Assembly (NCBI GenBank): GCA_902526825.1
Contig: CABZMN010000003.1
Span: 1 to 64,000, forward strand
DNA: 64,000 nucleotides
Reading direction: 5' to 3'
From: an uncultured Candidatus Actinomarina sp.
Lineage (GTDB): Bacteria > Actinomycetota > Acidimicrobiia > Actinomarinales > Actinomarinaceae
How positions within the stretch are numbered: position 1 is the stretch's first letter; the number at the start of each line of letters is the position of its first letter. This document shows, piece after piece, positions 8,968 to 19,273 of the stretch. The position numbers and the translations under genes were made by a program. Below the pieces are notes generated by a model. The model was given only the letters and a program-made list of their open reading frames with translations. It did not search any database and was not told the DNA's origin.

Positions 8968-9145
8968 ACTCTTAAGTAAAGTTGCTGAATTATTAAATGC
9001 ACCAGAGTCGTTGGTGCAACGATCTGCTGAAGCTAGAGCTGAAGCTTCTGGAAGAACTGTAGATGAAGTTTTACAATCATGGGCTGGAGGAGAAAGTGTA
9101 GCATCTGTTGAAAAACCTGCTGAAGAAGCACCGCCCGCTGAAGAA
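8960..9145. repeat. 186-bp exact direct repeat, copy 2
   Basis: Identical at every base to 8131-8316; followed by an extra 18-bp unit (gcaccgcccgctgaagaa). Confidence 0.95.
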
Positions 9146-9928
9146 GCACCGCCCGCTGAAGAACCAACGCCACCTGTTGAAGACAAAGCTGATTTAGAAG
9201 AACCCAAAGAAGAGTCAGCAGAAATTGTAAAAGATGAAAAGGAAAGTTCATCTGTAGTATCTTCTCAAACAAATATTAAAAAAGTTATACAAAAAGTATC
9301 CTTCGCAAATAAGACATTGGATATAAAGGTAAATGCTGAAACATCTTTACCAAGATGGCTAAATTTTAGTTTTGTACTTATTCCCCTCTTTATTGTTATT
9401 GGGATAGTCAATACATCATCCACACAAGAATGTGGGGAGAATGGAATTTTAGATGTTGATCGAAAAACTCAATTAACTGTGAACTGTGATGGATCAGCAT
9501 TTGAAGGAAAAGGTGTTGGATCTGCAAGCTCAATAAATTATATTGCCCTTGGACAACAAGTCTATTCTGGCGCTGCTGCATGTGCTGGTTGTCATGGAGT
9601 AAATGGTGGTGGAGGGGTAGGTCCTGCATTTACTGGTGGAGAGCTTTATACCACTTTTCCAACTTGTAGCGATCATGCTTTGTGGATTGAACTAGGATCT
9701 GCAGGTTGGCAGGCTGAAATCGGACCCGCGTATGGAGCAGAGAATAAAGTATCAATCGGTGGAATGCCTGGATTTGCAGGAAAACTTACTGAAGATGAGA
9801 TTTACGCGGTTGTGGTTTTTGAGAGAGTTGTATTTGGTGGCGGAAACACTGACGAAGTACTCGAAGACTGTGGACTTTTAGAAACAGATGAGGAAATCAC
9901 TACAGAAGCTATTGAGCCAACTGGTTAA
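8960..9928 (+). CDS. Membrane-anchored class I cytochrome c with same N-terminal module
   Basis: CAGCHG haem motif, GGMPGF axial Met region, single TM (LNFSFVLIPLFIVIGIVN). Confidence 0.85.
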   Translation: MSELLSKVAELLNAPESLVQRSAEARAEASGRTVDEVLQSWAGGESVASVEKPAEEAPPAEEAPPAEEPTPPVEDKADLEEPKEESAEIVKDEKESSSVVSSQTNIKKVIQKVSFANKTLDIKVNAETSLPRWLNFSFVLIPLFIVIGIVNTSSTQECGENGILDVDRKTQLTVNCDGSAFEGKGVGSASSINYIALGQQVYSGAAACAGCHGVNGGGGVGPAFTGGELYTTFPTCSDHALWIELGSAGWQAEIGPAYGAENKVSIGGMPGFAGKLTEDEIYAVVVFERVVFGGGNTDEVLEDCGLLETDEEITTEAIEPTG

Positions 9929-9967
9929 TTCAATAAAATAAATTTGGAATAGTTTTAATATTTCGTC

Positions 9968-12385
9968 TTATTTTGAAGGAGCAAATCCTAACAATCTATT
10001 TGAAAATTTAAATTCTCCAACCCAAAGATGAAATCCATCCCAGTGAACAGTTGAAGCCATTTTTGTTCCAGTGTTTGTTTTGTTGGTTGTTCCACCAAAT
10101 GACATTGTTGGGGATGATCCATTTAGAGCATCCTGAACACTTGACCAACCCACAACTTTATTACTTCCCTGTAAGGCAATAAAAAATCCTTTCTCATTAA
10201 TACTTACTCCTTGAGGAAAATCGTCGTTACCAGGTACTGGCAACATAATCCCGGAATCTAAATTAGTTAGATTAATTACATGAACTGGACTACCTGCACC
10301 TGGATAAGCAGAAACAACAAGCCATTCTTCATTCATATCTATTCTTCCAACGCCAACAGGATTTTGGATAATATAGTCTGGTTCATCATTTAATCCTGGT
10401 ATTCCTTTCCAAATATAGATATTTTTATTATCAGTTTCCCCTAAGGCAAAAAATTCTCCATTATATGCAACACCTCTCAAAGATGAAAAATTAATAGAAC
10501 CAATTGATGATGTATTCATATCAAATGAATAATTACCTGAATTTAGATTATTTTCAAAATCAAACCAACCAAAGACTTTTTTTCCTGCAGCTAGAAATAA
10601 AGATTTACTATTGAAAGTATTATCCCAGGGACCTTCCTCAAACCTTCTGAAGACAATGTCTGGTTTTGCACCAGTAGATCCTGGTATTTTTTTCCATACA
10701 GACAATGACCTATCAAAGTCCGAGCTTACAACAAATATATTTTCATCAGATTCAATTACAGGATTTTGGATAATGAAATCTTCTTCTAACAAAGTAAGAC
10801 TTTCAGTATTATCAGTTAGTAATGACCAATTTGGCTTAGTTGATGGAGATGAAGGTAAAGAATCAAAAACAGAAATTCTATTTCCATTATATTCGGCAAT
10901 AAAAAGCTTATTTCCTGCAACTGTCGCCCCTCCATCATCACCTCCCATCCATCTTGGACCTTGACCTGGTTCAGCTAATTTAACATTTGATTTTAATTCT
11001 GATGTTGATGTATAAAGATTGTCCCAAAAGTAGAGCGACTCACCTCCAGCAGGTATTGAATATATTTTATTTTCATGAATAATTCCTGAAATCCAATTGT
11101 CCACACAAGCATCTGGATCTCGTGATTCAGTTGGCCATGAGGTAAAAACATGTGTTGACCTGTTTCCATTAACTCCTACACATTCGCCATTAGCATTTTC
11201 ATCTCCAATCATTATGTAATCTCCATTAGATAATATTGATCTTGGTGTGCCTATCTGATTCGATGTTATTACAACATCTGGTGGTGTGTTTGAACCAGGG
11301 AAACTGTTCCAAATTAATATTGTTCCAGAAACAGTAGCAGTTACGATAGTTTTGTTACCATCTGACCAGACTCCCCAAGGCCAAGAATTATTCATGCTTA
11401 CATAATTTGTTATTGGTATTGCATAATCTGCAGTTTGACCAGATGTTTGTGGAAAATTTGTCCAAACAAGAACTCTATCGTTATCTGAATCAGCAACCAA
11501 TAATTTAGCATCTGGAGTGATAATAACCTGTCCTGGAAAATTAAGTTCATCTAGTCCGTTTCCAGAATTGTGTGTATCAAAGTTTTTTTGACCAATCACG
11601 ATATCTGGAGCTGTTGTTTGATTGGGAATTGAATTCCAAATTAGGATTCTATTATTAAATCTATCTGTAACTGCAAGTTTTTCGCCATTTGAAGATACTG
11701 AGACGGGATGGTTTATTTTGAGCTTTCCACCAGAATCATTTAAACCGAAACCAGATAGTAAAATATCTGCTTTTTCGTTTAAACCAAATGATGAATAACT
11801 GTTCAATGTAGCAGCATTATATTGTGGTGAATATGAAAATATGTTCAAATCGTACCAAGAGTTTCTACTCTGACCTTCATCTACATTATTTTCATTACTT
11901 TTTTTATTATCATTTTTTTGATTAGTTTCCGGATTTTCTCGACACTCAATGACTACACCTGCTTCAAAATCATCAGGATTTAAATCCTCAACAACTTTTT
12001 TATATATGTCCCCTCCAAATGCATTGCTTATACACTCTAAAATTGCCTCATCAGCTGCATTGATTATTCCAATTGCTTTTTCTATTTTTTTACCAGAGTC
12101 TTCATTAGGCTGCTGGCTTTGAGGAGGTTCTTGCTGCCGTGGTTGTCCATCAGGTGGCTCTCCTGGTTGCTGTGGTTGGTTAGGTTCCTGTTTTTGAGAA
12201 GATTCTTGCTGCTGTGGCTGGGTAGGTTCCTGTTCTTTTGAAGTAACATTTTCAGAAGTATTTATATCCTCATTTTGTAAATTTTGATTTATTTGATTTT
12301 CATCGGTAGTTATTTGTGAGGAGTCTTCGCCACCACAAATAGAGAAAACCATAAAAATAAGTGTCAAAAGTATGTATTTTTTCAT
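9968..12385 (-). CDS. Large putative lipoprotein with NHL/beta-propeller-like repeats
   Basis: MKKYILLTLIFMVFSICGGEDSS signal, Gln/Pro-rich linker, recurring DRVLVW/NRILIWNSIP/ISVFDSLP blade-like motifs. Start set at the internal Met (12385, preceded by AGGAAG) rather than 12433. Confidence 0.7.
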   Translation of the reverse strand: MKKYILLTLIFMVFSICGGEDSSQITTDENQINQNLQNEDINTSENVTSKEQEPTQPQQQESSQKQEPNQPQQPGEPPDGQPRQQEPPQSQQPNEDSGKKIEKAIGIINAADEAILECISNAFGGDIYKKVVEDLNPDDFEAGVVIECRENPETNQKNDNKKSNENNVDEGQSRNSWYDLNIFSYSPQYNAATLNSYSSFGLNEKADILLSGFGLNDSGGKLKINHPVSVSSNGEKLAVTDRFNNRILIWNSIPNQTTAPDIVIGQKNFDTHNSGNGLDELNFPGQVIITPDAKLLVADSDNDRVLVWTNFPQTSGQTADYAIPITNYVSMNNSWPWGVWSDGNKTIVTATVSGTILIWNSFPGSNTPPDVVITSNQIGTPRSILSNGDYIMIGDENANGECVGVNGNRSTHVFTSWPTESRDPDACVDNWISGIIHENKIYSIPAGGESLYFWDNLYTSTSELKSNVKLAEPGQGPRWMGGDDGGATVAGNKLFIAEYNGNRISVFDSLPSSPSTKPNWSLLTDNTESLTLLEEDFIIQNPVIESDENIFVVSSDFDRSLSVWKKIPGSTGAKPDIVFRRFEEGPWDNTFNSKSLFLAAGKKVFGWFDFENNLNSGNYSFDMNTSSIGSINFSSLRGVAYNGEFFALGETDNKNIYIWKGIPGLNDEPDYIIQNPVGVGRIDMNEEWLVVSAYPGAGSPVHVINLTNLDSGIMLPVPGNDDFPQGVSINEKGFFIALQGSNKVVGWSSVQDALNGSSPTMSFGGTTNKTNTGTKMASTVHWDGFHLWVGEFKFSNRLLGFAPSK

Positions 12386-12557
12386 ATTTCTTCCTACACC
12401 TTTTACCTTAATTGGAAGAAATAATTGGTTCAAACTTAAATTTTCAGGTTGATTGTTATAATATTCAAACTATTATTTTTTTATGTTACCTGCAATATAT
12501 ATTCATATATTTTTAATCGCTTTTAGCATTGTTCTCTTTTACGTTGTTTTATAAATT

Positions 12558-13004
12558 ATGGCAAAAAAGAAGCGAGAGAAAAAAGTTGTTGGCTGGAAAG
12601 AACAAGTTGCTTTACCTGATTTAAAAATAAAAAGTGTAATTGCAAAAATTGATACTGGAGCAAATGTAGCAACAATTGATGCTGCTGATATTAAGTTTGT
12701 TACGAGAAAAGATGTAAAGTACGTAAAATTTACAGTTAAAAAAAGAAACAACACCATTAGAAAAACTTCCGCTCCCCTCGCAGGATTTAAAAGAATAAGA
12801 AGTTCCAATGGAGATGTTGAAAAAAGACCGTTTATAAAAACTGATATTTTAATGGATGGAATTACCAAAAATATTGAATTGACTCTTACTGACAGAGGCC
12901 CCATGGATTACACAATGTTAATTGGAAGAAAAGCTTTGGGAAGAAGATGGATTGTAAATCCATCAATTAGCTTTATGACAAAACCCAAAGGAATTAAAAA
13001 ATGA
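12558..13004 (+). CDS. Retropepsin-like putative ATP-dependent zinc protease (RimK-associated)
   Basis: VGWKEQVALPDLKIKSVIAKIDTGANVATIDA... (DTGA motif), DRGPMDYTMLIGRKALGRRWIVNP; adjacent to RimK. Confidence 0.9.
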   Translation: MAKKKREKKVVGWKEQVALPDLKIKSVIAKIDTGANVATIDAADIKFVTRKDVKYVKFTVKKRNNTIRKTSAPLAGFKRIRSSNGDVEKRPFIKTDILMDGITKNIELTLTDRGPMDYTMLIGRKALGRRWIVNPSISFMTKPKGIKK

Positions 13005-13903
13005 AAATAGGAATCTTATCACAAGACATAAGGCTATATTCAACAAAACGCCTTTACGATACGGCAATTAAGAGAGGTCATGATACTGAGGTTGTAAGTT
13101 ATTTAAGATGTTACATGAATATTGCAAAAGCAAAACCAAGAATATTCTCTGCTGGTCGTGAATTAAATTATGATTCTGTAATACCAAGAATTGCTGCAAC
13201 GTGGACATTTTATGGTGCGGCTGTTGTAAGACAGTTTGAATTAATGGGTTCTGTTTCAGCTAACTCATCAGCAGGAATTAGTAGATCTAGAGATAAATTA
13301 AGAGCTTTACAGCTAATTGGAAATACAGGTGTAGAGATGCCAATAACCGGTTATGTTCATTTTTCAAGAGACGTTGAAGCTGTATTAAAAAGTGTAGGGG
13401 AACCACCATTTGTTATTAAGTTACTTGAGGGAACTCAAGGTAGAGGTGTTGTCTTAACTGAAACAATGGATGCTGCAATAAGTGTAATTGAGACAATGAA
13501 AAAAATCGATGCAAACATTCTTGTTCAGGAGTTTATAAGTGAGTCTAAAGGTGAAGATATAAGAGCAATCGTTGTGGGAGATAAAGTAGTTGCCTCAATG
13601 AAAAGAATTGCAAAACCTGGAGAATTTAGATCAAATGTACACTTAGGAGGAAGAGTTGAAAATTATGATATATCTCCTGAAGAGGAAGAAAGTGCAGTTA
13701 AAGCAGCAAAGATTCTTAAACTAGATGTTGCAGGAGTTGATCTAATTCAATCAAATAGAGGTCCTTTAGTGCTCGAAGTAAATTCCTCTCCCGGATTAGA
13801 AGGAATCGAAACAGCAACAGATATTGATGTTGCAGACGAAATTATTTCATTTTTAGAAGATAAAGTAGAAAACACTGATAAAGCAAAGCCTATAGATATA
13901 TAG
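13001..13903 (+). CDS. rimK: RimK family ATP-grasp ligase
   Basis: RDKLRALQLIGNTGVEMPITGYVHFSRD, PPFVIKLLEGTQGRGVVLTET, VQEFISESKGEDIRAIVVGDKVVASMKRIA, LVLEVNSSPGLEGIE. Confidence 0.93.
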   Translation: MKIGILSQDIRLYSTKRLYDTAIKRGHDTEVVSYLRCYMNIAKAKPRIFSAGRELNYDSVIPRIAATWTFYGAAVVRQFELMGSVSANSSAGISRSRDKLRALQLIGNTGVEMPITGYVHFSRDVEAVLKSVGEPPFVIKLLEGTQGRGVVLTETMDAAISVIETMKKIDANILVQEFISESKGEDIRAIVVGDKVVASMKRIAKPGEFRSNVHLGGRVENYDISPEEEESAVKAAKILKLDVAGVDLIQSNRGPLVLEVNSSPGLEGIETATDIDVADEIISFLEDKVENTDKAKPIDI

Positions 13904-13908
13904 TTTTT

Positions 13909-14199
13909 TTAAATATCCATATTCAATAAGATTTTAAGAATATTGTATTTTAGAAAATTTTTCACAATATTAAATTGACTCAAGATTCCCTCATCTAAAA
14001 CTTTTTTACCATATAAAACCACGGGTACTCTCAAAAAAAATTCTTCATAACCATCATCAACATCAACTTTTTGAATAGTAAAAAGGTTATTTAAATAACC
14101 AAGACTCTTTAAACCTTTGTCACATAACTCACAATGTTCGGTAACAACAATACGTAAAGTGGGCATATCTCTAATATAGTCAAATGAGACCTTGGACAT
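13909..14199 (-). CDS. Glutaredoxin-like protein (DUF836-type)
   Basis: LRIVVTEHCELCDKGLKSL...KVDVDD..YEEFFLRVPVVLYGKKVLDEG. Confidence 0.8.
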   Translation of the reverse strand: MSKVSFDYIRDMPTLRIVVTEHCELCDKGLKSLGYLNNLFTIQKVDVDDGYEEFFLRVPVVLYGKKVLDEGILSQFNIVKNFLKYNILKILLNMDI

Positions 14200-14259
14200 T
14201 AATATTTATAGTTTTGTTAGCTGTAATTATTTTTGTCTCAGGTGCAATTGTCTTAAATA

Positions 14260-15063
14260 TTATTTCTTGATATCTATTTTTTCGCCATCAACAATACTTA
14301 TTATTTTTGAAGCATTATTATTTTTTGCAAAAATTGAAATCATACCCCACGAATCAGTGATTAACCCTACTTGATTTACTCCATCACTTTGATATGTTTC
14401 AGACCAGGTCATTTTAATTTCTTGATTTTGAATAATAACACTTAAGACATCTCCAATACTTTTTCCTAGATCAGTTAATTCATCCGGTGAAATGTTAGTC
14501 TGACAATTACCGTAATGATCCACCCATAGAACTTCACCCTTTACTTCATCATCTTTCTTTTCTGTTAATGGAATCAAATATTGTTGAAGATTCATTAGAT
14601 CAACTTCCTCACCACAATCTTTGATATCAAGTTGACCTGAGGCAATACCAGCTGCAAAAGTAGAAAATACATCTCTAGCATGAAAGGTGTTCCCATCACT
14701 GGGGATAATCCAATTTTCATTTTCAAGGAGATAGGCTCTTTTTGCTCCTCCGACAGTTGCACATGCAAGATTTAGTAATCCATTATCAGGTCCTATCATC
14801 ACTCCCCAATCAGTTTCAATAGCAACAGGTTTTCTTTCCGTCCCCACGCCTGGATCAACTACTGCTAAAAGAACACCTTGTGGAATGTACTGAATAGCCC
14901 TCATCAATAACAAACTTCCATACTTTATGTTTTGTGCAGGAATACCATGAGAAATGTCGTTAATTTTTAAATCAGAATCGATTCTATTGATTACACCTTT
15001 TACAACACCAACAGAACCATCTGATAAACCAAAATCAGATGCAAACGATATGATTTTTTTCAT
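14260..15063 (-). CDS. SAM hydrolase/SAM-dependent halogenase-hydroxide adenosyltransferase family (DUF62)
   Basis: ISFASDFGLSDGSVGVVKGVI...INDISHGIPAQNI, AVVDPGVGTERKPVAIE, IGPDNGLL. Confidence 0.93.
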   Translation of the reverse strand: MKKIISFASDFGLSDGSVGVVKGVINRIDSDLKINDISHGIPAQNIKYGSLLLMRAIQYIPQGVLLAVVDPGVGTERKPVAIETDWGVMIGPDNGLLNLACATVGGAKRAYLLENENWIIPSDGNTFHARDVFSTFAAGIASGQLDIKDCGEEVDLMNLQQYLIPLTEKKDDEVKGEVLWVDHYGNCQTNISPDELTDLGKSIGDVLSVIIQNQEIKMTWSETYQSDGVNQVGLITDSWGMISIFAKNNNASKIISIVDGEKIDIKK

Positions 15064-15154
15064 TATTTAATTATAAGTAATCTACTGAACTTAATAAATA
15101 CTTATATATTTTACGAAGATTAATCAAGTAGTGTATTCTGAAATAATATTAACA

Positions 15155-16111
15155 ATGAAAAAAGCACTAATAGTCATATTGTTACTTGTACTTGTAGGGG
15201 GATATTTCTTTGCTGGTTACAGCGTTTATACTCAAGCTACTTTAGTTGAATGTGCAGTGCCTGAAGTAGATAAAAACAATAGACCAGATAATTTTTCTCT
15301 TTCCGATAAAGATGTTTATTGGGATCCTTCAGAATATTTTGTTAATGATTACGAGGTTGTAAATATTGAACTTTCAGATGAAAATATCACCTTAAATTCT
15401 TGGTGGTTAGATGCGCAAAACAACAATGGCCCTACAATTTTAGTTCTGCATGGACTAGGTAGCGGTAAACACTCTCCAGATATGTTGCTGACTGCAGGAA
15501 TGCTTTACAAAAATGGATTTAATGTTCTTGCTATCGATTTTAGAGACCATGGAGAAAGCACTTGTGAAGACGGATTCCATTCAGCTGGACAAAAAGAATC
15601 TGATGATGTTGTTGCCTCTTTAGATTGGATAGTAAATGAAAAAGGTATTGCAGAAGATAACATTGGAATTTATGGCTCATCTTTGGGTGCATTAGTAGGT
15701 TTATTAACTCCCTCAAAATCAAACAATTTCTCAGCACTTGCTGTGTTGGATGCTCCTTTTGATTTTGAAACTCTAGTGAGAGAAGAGTTAATCTACCAAG
15801 GATTTTCAGAGTTGTTGTGGACACCTCTTTATCATTATGTTTTAATCTTCGAGGGTATAAATTTATTAGCAAATAACCCAGAAGACTCTTTGAAAGCAGG
15901 AAATAAACAACCAATATTAATATTTAATGGTATGGATAACGATAGAGTTCTTCCACACCATACTAATGATTTAATTGATTCAGCAACTGAAATTGGAATC
16001 GAATTAGAAATTAATCGTTATGAAGAACTTGGTCATACTAGGGTACTATATGATTATCCTAAAGAATTTTCAATAAAGCTTGTACAGTTCTTTTCGAAAC
16101 ATCTTAACTAA
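15155..16111 (+). CDS. Alpha/beta hydrolase
   Basis: VLHGLGSGKHS, DFRDHGES, GIYGSSLGA nucleophile elbow; likely start MKKALIVI (track start 15131). Confidence 0.85.
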   Translation: MKKALIVILLLVLVGGYFFAGYSVYTQATLVECAVPEVDKNNRPDNFSLSDKDVYWDPSEYFVNDYEVVNIELSDENITLNSWWLDAQNNNGPTILVLHGLGSGKHSPDMLLTAGMLYKNGFNVLAIDFRDHGESTCEDGFHSAGQKESDDVVASLDWIVNEKGIAEDNIGIYGSSLGALVGLLTPSKSNNFSALAVLDAPFDFETLVREELIYQGFSELLWTPLYHYVLIFEGINLLANNPEDSLKAGNKQPILIFNGMDNDRVLPHHTNDLIDSATEIGIELEINRYEELGHTRVLYDYPKEFSIKLVQFFSKHLN

Positions 16112-17325
16112 TGAAAAAAGTAATAACCGGTATAGGTATTTTGGTATTAACAGGGATTTTAGGTGGTGGATGGTTTTTTTCTGGTGTTACTTATGAAGTT
16201 GGTTTAAATCCTGAATTTGAAAACACAAGTGAAATAGGAGTCGCAGAAGATAGAGTAACAATTGAGAATATCTCGCAGGGAATGATCTCACTCAATGTCG
16301 AAGAGGAAATGTGGGGTGTCATGTTAGAAGATGGGGTTTATGGTGTTCTTGGAGCAAATGGAAGTGCGGTAGTAGACAAAATTATTTCTCTCGAAGGCGA
16401 CATAATTACAAGAGAAATTCTACAACTTAACGGAAAATTAGAAGTTGGTGAAAGAGTTGCATCTTCCGCACTACTAAAAATTGATGATGGAGTTTATAGC
16501 ATTCTTGGAACAGATGATTATGAAGGAATTGATGAGAGTGGAAAGTATACTCCTAAATCAGTTTCAAACACTGACTATGAATATATTGAGTATGAATCAG
16601 ATCTTGGAATGTTTCCAGCCTATTTAACCTCTAAAGGAGATACCGGAGTTGTTATATTTGTTCATGGTTTTAGAGGAGCGTTTGAGAGAGACTTTACAGC
16701 GATGCTTCGTGCTCCTGATTTTGAAAGTCTTGGTTTTAGATCAATGATTATATCTTATAGAAATGATGCTAATGCTCCAAAAGATCCCTCAGGTTTATAT
16801 CAATATGGAGTCACTGAATGGATAGACCTTGATAATGCCATTAAATATGTTGAAGAAAATATTAATCCCGAAAAAATAGTGTTGTGGGGAACAAGTGGTG
16901 GTGGCGGACCGGTAACAAGTTGGCTCCAAAATAATCCCAATTCAGATAGAGTAGATGGAATTATCTTTGAAGCTCCTGTTATAAGTTTTTGGGAAAGTGT
17001 TGAAGTTAATGGAAAAGCTAGATATCCATTCATTCCAGAATTATTTTTTCCTTATATAAAACTTTTCACTGAGATTAGGTATGGTGTAGATTTTGACACC
17101 ATGGATTTTAGAGATGCATTAGTTAAATCAGAGGTTCCTGTTCTACTTTTTCACGGAGATGATGATGAATGGGTACCAGTAGATATGTCAGATTACATTG
17201 CTGCAAACAGAAGAACAAATTTTACTTATATAAGAATGTCTAACGTCGGTCATGTAACATCATGGAATGCTGATCCAGTCAGATATATTTTTGAGATTAA
17301 AAAATTTCTTGAATCTTTAGACTAA
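16111..17325 (+). CDS. Alpha/beta hydrolase (prolyl oligopeptidase-like)
   Basis: FVHGFRGAFERDF, WGTSGGGGP elbow, LFHGDDDEWVPVDMS, GHVTSW. Confidence 0.85.
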   Translation: MKKVITGIGILVLTGILGGGWFFSGVTYEVGLNPEFENTSEIGVAEDRVTIENISQGMISLNVEEEMWGVMLEDGVYGVLGANGSAVVDKIISLEGDIITREILQLNGKLEVGERVASSALLKIDDGVYSILGTDDYEGIDESGKYTPKSVSNTDYEYIEYESDLGMFPAYLTSKGDTGVVIFVHGFRGAFERDFTAMLRAPDFESLGFRSMIISYRNDANAPKDPSGLYQYGVTEWIDLDNAIKYVEENINPEKIVLWGTSGGGGPVTSWLQNNPNSDRVDGIIFEAPVISFWESVEVNGKARYPFIPELFFPYIKLFTEIRYGVDFDTMDFRDALVKSEVPVLLFHGDDDEWVPVDMSDYIAANRRTNFTYIRMSNVGHVTSWNADPVRYIFEIKKFLESLD

Positions 17326-18450
17326 ACTTTCATATATTTTATTTAAATTTTTTGAAGTAATCTTCCAATCGAATTGTCTTGATTTCTCTATACAAGTTGA
17401 TTCTATTTCTTTAAATTTATTCTTATCATTAAGTAAATTGTTTACAAAATTATTTACATTTCCATTTAATAAATTTTCTGATAAATATCCATTTTTGTTA
17501 TTTTCAATAACTTCCATCAATGATCCATTATTTACCGATAGTACAGGAACGCCCATCGAGTTAGCTTCAATTGCAACTAGTCCAAAAGTCTCAAATTGTG
17601 ATGTATGTATTAATAATTTTGCTTTATTAAGTAACTCTATAATTTCTTCTTGAGAAAGGCTGTTTAAAAACTCAATATGTTTTTCTAATTTAAAATTTAT
17701 TACGCTTTTTTTTAGTTTTTCAAAATATTCATTTCCTGTTTTTCCACTTGGACCACCAATAAAATAACATTTAAAATTATTTTCAATCTTTCTAAAACTA
17801 TTCAGAAATTCTAGAGTTTTTAGTTGCCCTTTTTGTTCTTGTATTCTTCCAATAGATAAAAAAATATTTTCTTTTTCAACAGATAAATCAGGAGAAAATA
17901 TTTTTTTATCAACTCCTGGAACAATTTTTTTGATTTTATTTTCGTCAACTTTGTATGTTTCAGTGATCAACATATTTTCAAATTCTGAAGAAACAGTAAC
18001 TAAATCAGATGAGGTCATTACAATTTTTTCACAATCAACTCTTTCTTTGTTGTAACCATCTAGAAAAACTCCCAAACTATGTGATGTAAAAATAAAAGGT
18101 ATATTTAATTCATTTGAAATCTCTTTTGCAACAAGACCTGATAACCAATAGTGTGCATGAATTATGTCAAAGCTTTTTAGGTCTAATGATTCTTCAAGTT
18201 TATTTTTGAATTCTTGCAAGTACACTTCTTTGTCTTCGACATTAAGTTCAGGTTCAAATATGTTCAATGAAATAAATTCAAGATTGTTATCTTTGAAACT
18301 TTCTGCTTTTTCACCTGTTACAACAGCTACATTGTGGTTGTATGATAAATGTCTTGAAATTTGCTGAACATAAATACTCATACCTCCGCCATCATTCTTT
18401 CCTACTTCATTGAAAGGAGAGGTGTGAAATGCAATCTGAAGAATATTCAT
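17317..18450 (-). CDS. GT4 glycosyltransferase, MshA-like
   Basis: GGGMSIYVQQISRHLSYNHNVAVVTG, HAHYWLSG, SIGRIQEQKGQLKTLEF, HTSQFETFGLVAIEANSMGVPVLSV. Confidence 0.88.
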   Translation of the reverse strand: MNILQIAFHTSPFNEVGKNDGGGMSIYVQQISRHLSYNHNVAVVTGEKAESFKDNNLEFISLNIFEPELNVEDKEVYLQEFKNKLEESLDLKSFDIIHAHYWLSGLVAKEISNELNIPFIFTSHSLGVFLDGYNKERVDCEKIVMTSSDLVTVSSEFENMLITETYKVDENKIKKIVPGVDKKIFSPDLSVEKENIFLSIGRIQEQKGQLKTLEFLNSFRKIENNFKCYFIGGPSGKTGNEYFEKLKKSVINFKLEKHIEFLNSLSQEEIIELLNKAKLLIHTSQFETFGLVAIEANSMGVPVLSVNNGSLMEVIENNKNGYLSENLLNGNVNNFVNNLLNDKNKFKEIESTCIEKSRQFDWKITSKNLNKIYESLV

Positions 18451-19268
18451 ACTTTAATTTTTAGATCATATAGTTGATGTACTTGTCCACCAAAATTAAA
18501 TTTATATTTTTCTTCACCCTTTAAATAATCAAAATATCTTTTTTTATTATTTATACTATTTTGTAATAACTGATCATTTAAGTAAGTCCCCGTATTAAAT
18601 TCTTCTAAACTATGATCTCTGCATGAGTTATAGAGATAATCCACGATTTCTGACTCGTATACAAAAGCTGAGGAAATCATAGAATCGTTGTAATTAATAT
18701 AATAAATGTACCAATTTTCATGTTCGATTAATGATCTATAGAAATCCACAACTGTTTCAGTCATATACTTACCCTTTTCACCCTTCGACTTCTTGTGTAA
18801 TTTGACAAATTCATCAAAAATATCACTATTTTTACTTTTTTCAAATAAAATATCTCCGAATTTATCAACAAATATTCTTTTTTTTCTCTTAAGCTCATGT
18901 CTATTTTTTTTAGATAGAGCACTTAGGTATGACTCATAGCTGTCGGGGAGCTCAAGATATACAGATATGTCACTTTTGACAATTTCAATCGAACTGAAAG
19001 TGTTTTGGTTTAAAAATTGAGAAATCTGAAAATAACTAAGGGAGTCAAAATGAAAATTCTCAATTTTCAAGTCCTTAATTTGATCTTCAGAAAAGTATGG
19101 AGTTATACGATAGTCAGTAAATTCTCTACTAATTTGAAATTTAAGAGTGTTTGAGTCTAATTTGTAGTAGTCAAAAATAGCTTCAGATCCTAAGTTGTTT
19201 AATTTTGCACCAGATTCTGTAAATCTGATATCAATAAACGGAGAATTTGCTACTAAATCTTTAACCAC
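18447..19268 (-). CDS. GNAT/FemAB-like acyltransferase
   Basis: LSALSKKNRHELKRKKR...FVKLHKKSKGEKGKYMT... pattern of BioF2/FemAB-like acetyltransferases. Confidence 0.65.
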   Translation of the reverse strand: MVKDLVANSPFIDIRFTESGAKLNNLGSEAIFDYYKLDSNTLKFQISREFTDYRITPYFSEDQIKDLKIENFHFDSLSYFQISQFLNQNTFSSIEIVKSDISVYLELPDSYESYLSALSKKNRHELKRKKRIFVDKFGDILFEKSKNSDIFDEFVKLHKKSKGEKGKYMTETVVDFYRSLIEHENWYIYYINYNDSMISSAFVYESEIVDYLYNSCRDHSLEEFNTGTYLNDQLLQNSINNKKRYFDYLKGEEKYKFNFGGQVHQLYDLKIKV

Positions 19269-19273
19269 AGATT

